A DNA stretch of 63,713 nucleotides from JAHBNG01 sp039028975 (GCA_039028975.1 JBCCHB010000095.1:1-63713); one strand, 5' to 3'; shown: positions 9,391 to 17,850, numbered from the stretch's first letter. The notes: generated by a model from the letters alone, not told the origin. Numbers and translations: made by a program.

Positions 9391-9419
9391 TTGACACGTC
9401 TGGTAGCCTTGCGTATACT
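9391..9419 (+). promoter_or_regulatory. Consensus sigma-70 promoter
   Basis: TTGACA (9391-9396), 17 bases, TATACT (9414-9419). It starts seven bases after the racemase stop and should drive the Gfo/Idh gene at 9727 through a leader of about 300 bases. That leader contains repeats A1 and B1. Confidence 0.75.
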
Positions 9420-9443
9420 TTGCTTGAGATAGCTTCACAGAAA

Positions 9444-9557
9444 TATATACTTCGTCAGAAAAGTCTTGTCCTGACTTTTGTCCAATCTACTCTGTAAAAC
9501 TCGGAAAAGGGAGGATACCCGTGATGACGGGGACAAGCTTTTCTGGCCATCTATATG
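9444..9557 (+). repeat. Dispersed repeat family A, copy A1
   Basis: The outer arms CAGAAAAGTCTTGTCC and GGGACAAGCTTTTCTG pair with a one-base bulge. The inner hairpin is ACCCGT-gatg-ACGGGg. Similar copies lie at 11783, 28491 and 47487. It lies inside the predicted leader of the gene at 9727, together with B1. Confidence 0.85.
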
Positions 9558-9608
9558 AGTAAGATCGACTGATAATCTGATCGGCTAGAGATAACAACTC
9601 CCCGTCTG

Positions 9609-9691
9609 TACTCAGCTCCGTTTGAAAACCGTAGGTTGGTTTTTCTGGTAGCACGAAGGAAAACTACGATTTGCAAATCGACCACAGTATA
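9609..9691 (+). repeat. Dispersed repeat family B, copy B1 (83 bp)
   Basis: The left end is TACTCAGCTCCGTTTGAAAA and the right end is TTTGCAAATCGACCACAGTATA. The arms TTTGAAAACCGTAG and CTACGATTTGCAAA pair imperfectly. It ends 35 bases before the ATG at 9727, in the same orientation. Its length equals that of B2 and B3. Confidence 0.85.
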
Positions 9692-9726
9692 AAAATACTA
9701 CCGATCCCAAGGAGGAATAGCTACAT

Positions 9727-10716
9727 ATGTTAAAAGTCTGTGTGATTGGCTTAGGGGCGATTGGTAACCGCCACGCCAAGATGTATACCAATGATCCATT
9801 GGCCGATTTGGTTGGCGTATGCGATTGGGATAGGGAGCGAGCTGATGGGGCAGCCCAACGTTGGGAAGTGCCTGGGTTCTATGACGTGGAGACCATGCTC
9901 AATACAGTCAGACCTGATGTGGTGAGCGTGGCAACGGGAGGGCATGAATATGGCAGTGAACATTATCTTCCCACCATGCAAGCGTTTGACGCTGGTGTTC
10001 ATGTCTTGGGCGAAAAACCTATCTCGAATGAGATTCATGAAGCAGAGGAGATGGTCGCCAAAGCCAAGGAAAAAGGTCTCTGCTACGGCATCAACCTGAA
10101 CCATCGCTTTACGCCAGCAGCCGAGATAGCCAAACGCTGGATCAACGAAGGGAGAATCGGTCATCAACTCTTTGTCAACATGAGTATGTGGATTATGAAC
10201 CCCAGGGAGACGTCCCCCTACTTCCAACTGAAAGCCCTTCATCCCCACACAGTAGATGTCATGCGCTACTTCTGTGGCGACATTGAGGCCGTTCACTGTT
10301 TTGCCACAAAAGCTCCGGGTCGAACAATATGGTCGACAGCCCAATTTAACATGCGCTTTAAAAATGGCGTGGTTGGCTCATTAACTGGTAGCTACGATAT
10401 TGAGCGAGGTCATCCCATGGAACGCTGTGAAGTAGCGGGAGTTAAGGGACGTTTTGTGCTAGATGATATGTATCGCGAACTGACGCTTTACCCTGCAGGA
10501 AATCTAGAGAAGACGGTTTATTCAAACCCATTTTTTGGCGGAATGAGAGATTTTGAAGATACTTTCCGTAACCGCATTCACCGCTTTCTGGAGGAGGTTG
10601 GTGAAGGCATCGCTCCGGAGGAGATTGACGGTTCAGGGGCAGATGGTCTTGCTGCGCAGAAAGTCCTGGCTGCAGCTATACGCTCACTTGATAATGAGAC
10701 CGTGGAACAAGTCTAA
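9727..10716 (+). CDS. Gfo/Idh/MocA-family NAD(P)-dependent oxidoreductase
   Basis: The 329-residue protein has an N-terminal Rossmann fold (GLGAIG at 8-13), the family EKP motif at 96-98 and the C-terminal alpha/beta substrate domain. The family oxidises or reduces sugars, inositols and related cyclic polyols. The substrate is unknown. RBS AAGGAGG lies 11 bases before the ATG. A consensus promoter 300 bases upstream and two palindromic repeats in the leader set it apart from the racemase gene before it. Confidence 0.92.
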   Translation: MLKVCVIGLGAIGNRHAKMYTNDPLADLVGVCDWDRERADGAAQRWEVPGFYDVETMLNTVRPDVVSVATGGHEYGSEHYLPTMQAFDAGVHVLGEKPISNEIHEAEEMVAKAKEKGLCYGINLNHRFTPAAEIAKRWINEGRIGHQLFVNMSMWIMNPRETSPYFQLKALHPHTVDVMRYFCGDIEAVHCFATKAPGRTIWSTAQFNMRFKNGVVGSLTGSYDIERGHPMERCEVAGVKGRFVLDDMYRELTLYPAGNLEKTVYSNPFFGGMRDFEDTFRNRIHRFLEEVGEGIAPEEIDGSGADGLAAQKVLAAAIRSLDNETVEQV

Positions 10717-10832
10717 CATGGGGTGGGTCCTAATCTTGGGGACAATGTGAACAGAGCTCCTTCACCCTATAGTTTTGAAACAGCGCTGAGTCTAAGGAAG
10801 CAAACTCCGATTCTTAAACGGAGCCAAAGATT

Positions 10833-11132
10833 ATGGGCATCGTAAAGCAAAATATAACTATGACCGAGCGAAAATCCGACGAGGAGCAATTGGCAGCAGC
10901 CCTAAAATCAGTTGTGAATGTTAGCGGGCATCGTGAGCTGATTCTGCCCCTACTGCTCTTTGTCGTTGGGCATAGACCGCTGGCATTTGTGGTTGGCCAG
11001 TTGTTGCACATGGGTACACCTAGTGCAGTTATGATGGGATGGCCTCATCTGCAACACTGGGCCATTTTGCTTAGTCACCCTCATGGTCCTGGCCTGGTGG
11101 AACGGGCATTCCTTCAGAGGTTACCCCGATGA
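10833..11132 (+). CDS. Small hydrophobic protein, first gene of the unknown operon
   Basis: The 99-residue protein has a charged N-terminus and one or two hydrophobic stretches (about 37-55, LILPLLLFVVGHRPLAFVVG, and about 60-82). It contains several conserved-looking His/Trp positions (GHRPLAF, GWPHLQHW). I do not recognise the family. It ends in TGA overlapping the ATG of the next frame (ATGA, 11129-11132). This may be translational coupling, or one ancestral gene split by a frameshift. No strong Shine-Dalgarno is seen (GGAGCC at 10820). An ATG at 10860 is an alternative start. Confidence 0.5.
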   Translation: MGIVKQNITMTERKSDEEQLAAALKSVVNVSGHRELILPLLLFVVGHRPLAFVVGQLLHMGTPSAVMMGWPHLQHWAILLSHPHGPGLVERAFLQRLPR

Positions 11133-11773
11133 TGTGGTATCGTTCGATAGCCGTCATCGAAAGCGATTGGCATGAGATGCTTGACTATTCCATTGAGGCA
11201 GGTGATAGCCCCCTGCTGGATTTGGGGATTAGTGACAATATACTCAATGGTATGATAGGGTTGTTGGCGCTCAAGCATTTAGCACCTTCTGGACAGCATC
11301 CATTGGCTCACTGCATCCTTACTGCCGGCGGTGGCAGCGTGATGTGGCTCTGGGCATTAGCTGATGCGCAGGATATGTACCCTGTTGACCGTCTTACAAG
11401 CACCTTTACAGGTGTTGATCCTGCGACCCATATGGCCAGTTTGACGACCCACATGGGACCCGGGGGACGCTCCGATTGGGCACCTAAAGCAGCCATGACA
11501 GGTCTCCCCATTGCACTAAGATGGCTGATTTTCCCACAAATGGAACCCTCCGCTATTTCGCCATGGCAAGCATTACCCCTTACAATATCCATAGAACGAC
11601 CGTTGATGGATCTGCCCCATCGTTATGAGATAAAATCACAACCCATCCCCCTATCCACTTTATCGGCATCCAATGTTGCCCCCAAACCCTCAGCGGACGA
11701 ATCGGACTTTTGGCTGATAGGGAGTGCGTTGATCATGTGTCTATTGATTGTACTTGTTGCCTTGTGGGGGTAG
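11129..11773 (+). CDS. Unknown protein with C-terminal membrane anchor
   Basis: The 214-residue protein has a mixed soluble region and a clear C-terminal transmembrane helix (about 193-213, WLIGSALIMCLLIVLVALW). A GGGSVMWLWALADA segment (about 69-82) is moderately hydrophobic. No family is recognised. The start overlaps the preceding stop, so coupled translation or an old frameshift is possible. It is followed by repeats A2 and B2, which separate it by 219 bases from the next gene of the operon. All seven genes share direction, and the later ones are closely packed. Confidence 0.6.
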   Translation: MMWYRSIAVIESDWHEMLDYSIEAGDSPLLDLGISDNILNGMIGLLALKHLAPSGQHPLAHCILTAGGGSVMWLWALADAQDMYPVDRLTSTFTGVDPATHMASLTTHMGPGGRSDWAPKAAMTGLPIALRWLIFPQMEPSAISPWQALPLTISIERPLMDLPHRYEIKSQPIPLSTLSASNVAPKPSADESDFWLIGSALIMCLLIVLVALWG

Positions 11774-11782
11774 TTGTTTTGG

Positions 11783-11893
11783 GATACTTCGCCAGAAAAG
11801 TCGTGTCCCGGCTCTCGACCAATCCTCTCTGGAAATTTCGAGAAGGGAGGATATTCCGGTCTTCACGGGAATAAGCTTTTCTGGTTATCTATA
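11783..11893 (+). repeat. Dispersed repeat family A, copy A2
   Basis: GCCAGAAAAGTCGTGTCC opens and AATAAGCTTTTCTGG closes. The inner hairpin is ATTCCGGT-cttc-ACGGGAAT, whose bases differ from A1 and A4 while pairing is largely kept. It is joined directly to B2 inside the unknown operon. Confidence 0.85.
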
Positions 11894-11974
11894 CTCAGCT
11901 CCGTTTGAATACACGAGTTTGGTCACTCTAGTAAAGCATCATAAAACTCCTGTTTTCAAAACGACCGCATTATA
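11892..11974 (+). repeat. Dispersed repeat family B, copy B2 (83 bp)
   Basis: The left end is TACTCAGCTCCGTTTGAA and the right end is TTTTCAAAACGACCGCATTATA. It shares its first TA with the end of A2 and stops 18 bases before the ATG at 11993, in the gene's orientation. Confidence 0.85.
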
Positions 11975-11992
11975 TAAGTTTAAAAGATAAAA

Positions 11993-12631
11993 ATGAGATG
12001 GCGACCTCCTTGGCTAAAGAACCGAATCAGCTTGCTCATAATGGTTGTAGTTTTCGTCATCATTGTGATTGACCGTGCCGTAACTCAGGCAGATCGCAGT
12101 TCATACATCCAGCCCCTAACGATTACATTGTACGAATGGACAATTCTCCTCAGCGCATTTGGTCTGCTTGGGGGTGGCCTAAATATTGCTATTGTGCATT
12201 TGCGACGGATACAAGATGGCGCAACGGATTGGGTTCTGAGTCTGATATTGCTTGTCGTACTTACCATGGTGTTGGCAGCAGGGCTGCTAGATAGTGAGGG
12301 AACAGCTAGCCCGCTTCTCGGGTGGGCTTACAGACATCTCATCTATCCAGTACAGTCAACCCTCTTTGCCATTTTGGCTTTCTTTCTGGCTGCAGCAGCA
12401 TACCGATATCTTCGCATTAGCCATCCGGGCGGAGGTTGGATGTTAGCAGGTGCCTTATCCATGTTCCTCATTCAAATGCCCATTAGCCAAAGTTTGCTTT
12501 CTGCACGCTTACATAACGTGAGCATCTGGCTATTAGAGTGGCCAGTCATGGCAGCCATGCGCGGTGTGCTCTTGGGCACAGTCCTCTCCTTGCTGGTCGT
12601 CACCATTCGATACTTTGTGAGCCAGCGCTAA
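11993..12631 (+). CDS. Six-helix integral membrane protein of unknown function
   Basis: The 212-residue protein has a basic N-terminus (MRWRPPWLKNR) followed by about six predicted helices (near 12-28, 44-64, 79-97, 115-137, 146-165, 183-207). I see no catalytic motif. It sits 3 bases before the zinc-ribbon gene, so the two are certainly co-transcribed. The start is set by the ATG just after repeat B2; only a weak A-rich ribosome-binding region is visible. Confidence 0.75.
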   Translation: MRWRPPWLKNRISLLIMVVVFVIIVIDRAVTQADRSSYIQPLTITLYEWTILLSAFGLLGGGLNIAIVHLRRIQDGATDWVLSLILLVVLTMVLAAGLLDSEGTASPLLGWAYRHLIYPVQSTLFAILAFFLAAAAYRYLRISHPGGGWMLAGALSMFLIQMPISQSLLSARLHNVSIWLLEWPVMAAMRGVLLGTVLSLLVVTIRYFVSQR

Positions 12632-12634
12632 GCT

Positions 12635-14059
12635 ATGCCTGCCATTATTTGTCCTCATTGCGGTGTTACGAATCGGGCCTACTCTAATTTTTGTAATAAT
12701 TGTGGTGCCGATCTGCGCGCTTTACCTATTGATCCATCCAAACGGACAGTTGATCCTCCAGGTGAGCCATCTGATGCAGACGTTGCCCCCCGAATACGCC
12801 AAGACAGAGATCTGCCTTCCGCAGATGAAATCGCTGTTGATGAGGATGTGCAAGATAGCGAGCAAGAGGGTAACGCAGAAGAGATTGATGAATTCATTGC
12901 GCCCCTTCCGGAAGAAGGTAAATTGGTCCAACAGGCGACAACGCGGCTGGTTACAGGACTTCAGGGCCTTCTAGACCCTCACTCGATTGCACTTGGCCTG
13001 AGTGAAGATAATACACCACCTCTAAAAGCTAGTGAGTCACCGGACCCGACACCCGACTCGGCCACAAAGCTTCCTCCTGGACTTGAAACAGCAGTTACAT
13101 CTCCAACTATACCAGAAGTTCCCGCAGATCAATTAGAAGATTTACGTGCGGTGATGAGCCTGGATCCGCAGCTCGAGAATTCCATCATCCCCTTAAGCAA
13201 AGAGATAGATAGTGAAACGGTACGGATGCCGCTCCTCTTTAGTGTGCTACTTACTGTAATGGTGGCTGTCATCGGCTTACCATTCCAAGGGCCTATAGGC
13301 ACGGTTCGCCCATTACCAGGTGTTACTGAATCCTACAGAATCATAGATGGGCTATCGCCTCGCTCAAATATATTGGTGCTGTGGGCCTACGACCCAGCGA
13401 CAGCCGGAGAAATGGATGGTGTTGCCTTACCCATTATGCACCATCTATTCGAAAAAGAAGGACAGTTGGCTGTGATCAGTACGCTCCCAACCGGCCCAGC
13501 AACAGCCCGGCAGCTATGGAATGAGATTTCTCTAGATTATTCAGATACAAACCGAACGGCACTGATCGATCTGGGGTATTTGCCAGGCGGCTCTGCTGCC
13601 ATGCCCATCATGGGGTATACAGATGTGCAGGGGATACTACGCTATGGTGTTCGGGAGTATGGTGCTGGTTCATCTTTTGTTCAGTTTTGGCAAAAAAAGC
13701 CAGACTTGATGCTTGTTCTGGCCAGTCAGGTGGAGGATGTACAGATTTGGTTAGAGCAAGTTCAGCCACTAAATGGTGTACAGACGATTGCCATTGCTTC
13801 AGCAGGCGCGGATCCAGCTCTACGACCGTACTGGAACAGCCGTCAGCTTGGCGGGTTGGTTAGCGGGTTTGATGGCGCAACAGCTTACCAGCAATTACGT
13901 CAAAATGGGGACAATAGCCGCTTGACTGCAAATTCGACGCTCCAGCTTGCCGAAAGAGATTATGGGGTCCACCTGCTCATTGCCCAAAATTGGGGACATA
14001 TTCTCCTTATAGGGCTAGTGCTTCTAGGTAATTTATCGATTTTATTAAGAAGACAATAG
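12635..14059 (+). CDS. Zinc-ribbon membrane protein with large external domain
   Basis: The 474-residue protein begins with a zinc ribbon (C6, C9, C20, C23). An acidic, Pro-rich disordered linker (about 35-200) follows. A transmembrane helix near 208-225 leads to a folded, probably extracytoplasmic region (about 226-445) and a second helix near 452-470. The middle region (SRSNILVLWAYDPATAGEMDG) has an alternating alpha/beta look. I cannot name the domain. The layout puts the ribbon and linker in the cytosol. Neighbouring genes suggest a membrane complex. The protein is intact and starts 3 bases after the previous stop. Confidence 0.7.
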   Translation: MPAIICPHCGVTNRAYSNFCNNCGADLRALPIDPSKRTVDPPGEPSDADVAPRIRQDRDLPSADEIAVDEDVQDSEQEGNAEEIDEFIAPLPEEGKLVQQATTRLVTGLQGLLDPHSIALGLSEDNTPPLKASESPDPTPDSATKLPPGLETAVTSPTIPEVPADQLEDLRAVMSLDPQLENSIIPLSKEIDSETVRMPLLFSVLLTVMVAVIGLPFQGPIGTVRPLPGVTESYRIIDGLSPRSNILVLWAYDPATAGEMDGVALPIMHHLFEKEGQLAVISTLPTGPATARQLWNEISLDYSDTNRTALIDLGYLPGGSAAMPIMGYTDVQGILRYGVREYGAGSSFVQFWQKKPDLMLVLASQVEDVQIWLEQVQPLNGVQTIAIASAGADPALRPYWNSRQLGGLVSGFDGATAYQQLRQNGDNSRLTANSTLQLAERDYGVHLLIAQNWGHILLIGLVLLGNLSILLRRQ

Positions 14060-14069
14060 AAGAAAGACA

Positions 14070-14912
14070 ATGGATTTTTTGACGGGAGTAGGACTGTGGT
14101 TTGGTTTTCTACTCTCCCTAATGACCTTTAGCCTGATTTTCAGGGATAATATTCTGGCTCGTTTGGCTCAGCATATTCTAGTTGGGGCTGCGACCGGGTA
14201 TCTAATGGTCTTGCTGATCCAGGATGTTCTGCGACCGAAATTGTTCAATGCGCTGGTTGCGGAGGAGGGCATCGCCTTCGATCTACTTGTCCCACTGATT
14301 CTCGGTAGCGCATTGCTTTTCACAATGGTACTCTATACATTAAGGCAGGGACGAAATCATATCTCTGATGATAGTATAGAAGGGGATGTGGAAGCGAATT
14401 CAAAGAGAGGCGGCTCTTCCTTCGCCACATTCACACCATTTTTATCCTCAATCATTTCTCTGATCAATAGAATAGGAAGTAACTTAGGAAGGGTAGCGCT
14501 ATTGTTGATTATCAGCGTTGGCATGGCGAATGCAATCGCTGGGGCAATCCAAGGAACATTGCTGCCACAGTTTTGGCAAGCAACCAGGCTAGAACAGCTC
14601 TCTAGTACAAACTGGCCTTGGGCAGCAGGTAGTGTACTGGTGTTGCTAATTACCATCGGGGTTATCTTACATCTTTATGTTGCTCCGTCCGTGAATTCAT
14701 CTAGTTCAGGCAAGCCTCTTACCGGAATTAGACAAAGCCCATTGATTGTTTTCTGGTCCGGAATCGGTAAGCGGGGCTTATGGTTTGCGGCTGGGGTTTT
14801 ATTTGCACGGCTTGCTGCGTCTCGGTTAAGCTTATTGATTGTTTGGTTAGAGTCGATCATTCGGAGGGTTGAAGAGAGCTGGCTTTGGCAACAAATTTTC
14901 GCGTTTTTGTAA
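14070..14912 (+). CDS. Polytopic membrane protein of unknown function
   Basis: The 280-residue protein is predicted to have about seven hydrophobic segments, beginning FLTGVGLWFGFLLSLMTFSL. A short polar loop lies near residues 105-125. A second helical set runs from about 145 and the protein ends in an amphipathic tail. No transporter signature is recognised. It is separated by 10 bases from the zinc-ribbon gene and by 1 base from the MutL-like gene. Confidence 0.7.
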   Translation: MDFLTGVGLWFGFLLSLMTFSLIFRDNILARLAQHILVGAATGYLMVLLIQDVLRPKLFNALVAEEGIAFDLLVPLILGSALLFTMVLYTLRQGRNHISDDSIEGDVEANSKRGGSSFATFTPFLSSIISLINRIGSNLGRVALLLIISVGMANAIAGAIQGTLLPQFWQATRLEQLSSTNWPWAAGSVLVLLITIGVILHLYVAPSVNSSSSGKPLTGIRQSPLIVFWSGIGKRGLWFAAGVLFARLAASRLSLLIVWLESIIRRVEESWLWQQIFAFL

Positions 14913-14913
14913 T

Positions 14914-16053
14914 ATGAATCAATCGAGTAGCTTACTGGTTATCGGAACAGACCTAGCCAAAATTACGCTCTGCTTACTGGAGTCTATTGCTGGTTCATAC
15001 CGTTTGGCTTACTGGCAGGAAGTAATGCGTGAACCAGGGCGAAAGACAGTTGATCAGGTGAAGTCACTCTGCCAGCAAGCTGAACGTCAGTTAAGTAGAC
15101 GATTGTGGAATGATGACACAAATACACCATACACCGAATCCGATGATCCGCTTCGCTTTCCACCTGTGGGCCAAATCTTCATCACATCCAGCCCACGTCC
15201 CCGACTGCGCGTCTGGTTGAGCGGACTCAGTGAACGATACAGTCTGAATTCAGCAACACTGGCTGTCCAAAGTAGCCCAGCTGAGATCGGGGAAATCGTC
15301 CCTATGAGGCGGAATATGACAAGTACAAGCCTCCACCAGATGCTCTCCCCTAGACCGCCAGATACCATTGTTCTTTCAGGGGGATTTGATGTCCCAAGTC
15401 AGCAGGCCATTACACCTATACGACAGATGGGAATCCTATATTGCAATGCGCTCATGCGGATGGCACCAATCCAACGGCCCCACGTTCTCTTTACAGGGAA
15501 TCGATGGGCTGCCGATGCAGTGCAATCATTGTTCGTCGAATCTGGCTTGGCCTCCTCAATCAGGGTGATCTCGAATGTTCAGCCTTACTCCCAATGGGCA
15601 ACACCTATCTCACTGATACACGGTTTAACGGTTGAGTATTGGCAACGTTGTCGTAGAACATCAGAATATCGGGAATTGAGTGGGTGGTTACCAGACGCTT
15701 CTGGTCTGGCAAGTCTGGAATTGAATTTTGCTCGTCTTACCCAGGGGTGGATGCGTTATTGTGGTCTTGATGAGCTACACGGCCTGTATGAAGGCCCCGA
15801 TTGGTGGATGCATGTCTGGTCCCGAATGGACCGCGATACGTTAGAGATCGCATTTTCCGTGCCAAATGAACCATCCCCTCTTATTGCAAATTGGCCAACG
15901 CCCCAATTAGTGAGCGGTTTGTGGCCACAGGAACATTGGATACAGCCGGCACGTTCGTGGTGTGACAAACTAGGCATAGCCCCCTGTATTGCCGCAGTGG
16001 GACACGCCCTGCCTCTAGCCATGATTCAAGTCTTAGAAACGGATATCTTTTAG
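14914..16053 (+). CDS. MutL/GlmL-like ASKHA-fold protein (divergent)
   Basis: The 379-residue protein starts MNQSSSLLVIGTDLAKITLCLLE, with a phosphate-1-like GTDLAK strand-turn. It continues with an ITSSPRPRLRVWLSGLS segment, VLSGGFD near 150 and HVLFTGNRWAAD near 190. The order matches what I recall of the MutL family linked to glutamate mutase, including a TSSA.PPLRV..VGL block, an LAGGTD block and an IYAGN block. No mutase subunit genes are present. The chosen ATG lies one base after the upstream stop; an earlier in-frame start would overlap that gene by 44 bases. The role may be nucleotide-dependent chaperoning or assembly of the membrane partners, which is inference. Confidence 0.5.
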   Translation: MNQSSSLLVIGTDLAKITLCLLESIAGSYRLAYWQEVMREPGRKTVDQVKSLCQQAERQLSRRLWNDDTNTPYTESDDPLRFPPVGQIFITSSPRPRLRVWLSGLSERYSLNSATLAVQSSPAEIGEIVPMRRNMTSTSLHQMLSPRPPDTIVLSGGFDVPSQQAITPIRQMGILYCNALMRMAPIQRPHVLFTGNRWAADAVQSLFVESGLASSIRVISNVQPYSQWATPISLIHGLTVEYWQRCRRTSEYRELSGWLPDASGLASLELNFARLTQGWMRYCGLDELHGLYEGPDWWMHVWSRMDRDTLEIAFSVPNEPSPLIANWPTPQLVSGLWPQEHWIQPARSWCDKLGIAPCIAAVGHALPLAMIQVLETDIF

Positions 16054-16055
16054 TT

Positions 16056-16985
16056 ATGTCATCAACAACAGTTGTATCATCGTCATCATTTATGACAACG
16101 CTGCGCGGTTTGCTCAAAACCATGCGCCCTCAACAGTGGACAAAGAACGCCGTTGTGTATGCTGGCCTAGTTTTTGATGGCAAGCTTCTGTCCTGGAGTC
16201 TGTTTTGGCAAACAACCGTTGTCGCGCTCTGTTGTTGTTTTGCCGCTAGTAGTGTCTATCTACTCAATGATTTGGTGGATATTGAGAATGATCGAAAACA
16301 CCCTAAGAAACGCCTTCGCGCTCTGCCCAGCGGCCAGTTGAGCCCACTGGTGGCAGCGTGGGCGTCACTATTGTTGGCATTGACGAGTGTTCTGGTCTCA
16401 GGCTGGCTCAATGTATGGGTTGGAATCGTTCTACTTGCTTACCTCATTCAAAATATTGCCTACTGTTTCTACCTGAAGCGACTGGTTATTATTGATGGCA
16501 TGGTAGTTGCGTTGGGCTTCCTTCTCCGCGTCGTCGCTGGCGTGCTGATTGCCCATGTGGCTAACTTTAGCCCCTGGCTCTATGTTTGTGTAACGCTGGT
16601 GGCTCTGTTATTGGTATTTGGTAAACGCCGTCACGAGATTACACTCTTGGCAGACGGTGCCGCCCAACATCGTTCTAGTCTAGCCCAGTATAATCTCCCG
16701 CTTCTGGATCAGATCTTGAGCATTGTGACCACGATTACATTGGTAGCTTATACCTTTTACACATTCGAGGCAGAGACGGCCTTGGCCAAAAATGGACAAA
16801 TGCTCCTCACAACACCCTTCATTTATTACTTTATGTTTCGCTATTTGTATTTGGTGCATGTAGAAAAACGAGGAGGCGCACCCGATGAGCTACTGTTAGA
16901 GGATAAGCATCTGTTAGTTACGGCCATTTTGTGGATGGCATCGGTGGTTATTCTGATTTACGGCGCTGATCTAGTATCTTTGTGA
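16056..16985 (+). CDS. UbiA-superfamily decaprenyl-phosphate phosphoribosyltransferase-like enzyme
   Basis: The 309-residue polytopic protein contains RPQQWTKN (24-31), the Mg-prenyl-phosphate motif NDLVDIENDR (71-80) and KHPKKRLRALPSGQ directly after. A further conserved block FGKRRHE lies near 188-194. This is the pattern of DPPR synthases, which attach phosphoribose from PRPP to a polyprenyl phosphate at the inner membrane face. In actinobacteria the product feeds arabinan synthesis. Here no epimerase or arabinosyltransferase is adjacent. It starts 2 bases after the MutL-like stop and is the last gene of the operon. Confidence 0.85.
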   Translation: MSSTTVVSSSSFMTTLRGLLKTMRPQQWTKNAVVYAGLVFDGKLLSWSLFWQTTVVALCCCFAASSVYLLNDLVDIENDRKHPKKRLRALPSGQLSPLVAAWASLLLALTSVLVSGWLNVWVGIVLLAYLIQNIAYCFYLKRLVIIDGMVVALGFLLRVVAGVLIAHVANFSPWLYVCVTLVALLLVFGKRRHEITLLADGAAQHRSSLAQYNLPLLDQILSIVTTITLVAYTFYTFEAETALAKNGQMLLTTPFIYYFMFRYLYLVHVEKRGGAPDELLLEDKHLLVTAILWMASVVILIYGADLVSL

Positions 16986-16993
16986 TGATAGAG

Positions 16994-17020
16994 CTATTTT
17001 TCAAACGGAGCTGAGTTTAG
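16994..17020 (-). repeat. Family B, left half, reverse orientation
   Basis: Read on the minus strand, ACTCAGCTCCGTTTGAAAAA begins right at the stop codon of the HAD gene. No right end is found. This is the one copy not placed in front of a gene in its own direction. Confidence 0.6.
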
Positions 17021-17850
17021 AGTACCCACTTACGCAACGCCACTGCAACCCCGTCTTCTTCGATCGTTGGTGCAATCCAATCTGCAACAGCTTTGGCACC
17101 TGCCGAAGCATTTCCCATAGCAATACCCAACCCAGCGGCTTCCAACATGGGAATGTCGTTGTCATTGTCACCAATGGCCATCACTCGCTGAGGATCGACA
17201 CCCAGGATCTGGCAGAGCTTCTGTAAGCCAGCGCCTTTTGTAACCTCTTTGGCTGTTCCTTCAACCAACTTGGCATGGGTTCGAGTAATGGTTAATTGAG
17301 AGAATCTTTCGGTTAGCTCTGGGGTAATATCCTGTGAAGATGCTGGATCATTGATGGTGATAAACTTAACAGGTGGGTGAGCATCTTCTCCCTGAAGAAG
17401 GGCGGAGAAGTCAGGCTGATGAGAGCGAGGCGAACCAAAAACGTGATCATAAAACTCCGAGTCGCCTTCCATCTGGTTTTGGTAGATAGTGACGTGACCC
17501 TCGGAATCCGTAAAGTAGAAAACGGTTGTAAAGTGGCTTTCATCAACCCATGCAGCCACCTTACGCGCTTCTGTTAGGGGCAATAACGTCTCCGAAAAGA
17601 TCTCTCCCGTAATCGGGCCGGCAATCACTGCTCCTTGTGTTGTGATGACGGGGAGAGTGATGCCCAACTGTTGGGCATACCCCCTCATCAGATCAAGCGT
17701 TCGACCAGTGCCAATTGTGACTCGAATACCTGCGCGGTGTAAATCCTGAACTACTGAAAAGACTGCATCGCTAATGCGGGTCGCCTTTTGTGGGTTTAAA
17801 ATCGTACCGTCCAAATCCAAGACAATTAGATCAAACGATGAAGTCTTCAT
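17017..17850 (-). CDS. Cof-type HAD-superfamily phosphatase
   Basis: The 277-residue protein (MKTSSFDLIVLDLDGTI) has HAD motif I DLDGT, motif II TIGTGRT and motif IV GDNDNDIPMLEAAG, with GIAMGNAS following. The large alpha/beta cap and about 270-residue length fit the Cof/YidA class IIB phosphatases, which dephosphorylate sugar phosphates or flavin precursors. The ATG at 17850 follows the PrmC stop by nine bases. A TTG at 17859 is a possible start. It is last in the minus-strand operon with prfA and prmC. Confidence 0.92.
   Translation of the reverse strand: MKTSSFDLIVLDLDGTILNPQKATRISDAVFSVVQDLHRAGIRVTIGTGRTLDLMRGYAQQLGITLPVITTQGAVIAGPITGEIFSETLLPLTEARKVAAWVDESHFTTVFYFTDSEGHVTIYQNQMEGDSEFYDHVFGSPRSHQPDFSALLQGEDAHPPVKFITINDPASSQDITPELTERFSQLTITRTHAKLVEGTAKEVTKGAGLQKLCQILGVDPQRVMAIGDNDNDIPMLEAAGLGIAMGNASAGAKAVADWIAPTIEEDGVAVALRKWVL

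Noticed and set aside
9609..9691. Family B as an ordinary sigma-70 promoter
   Set aside because: TATA-like ends recur, but no -35 lies 16-18 bases upstream in any copy.
9751..10344. 197-codon minus frame inside the Gfo/Idh gene
   Set aside because: It is antisense to a clear family protein and has no recognisable motif or ribosome-binding site.
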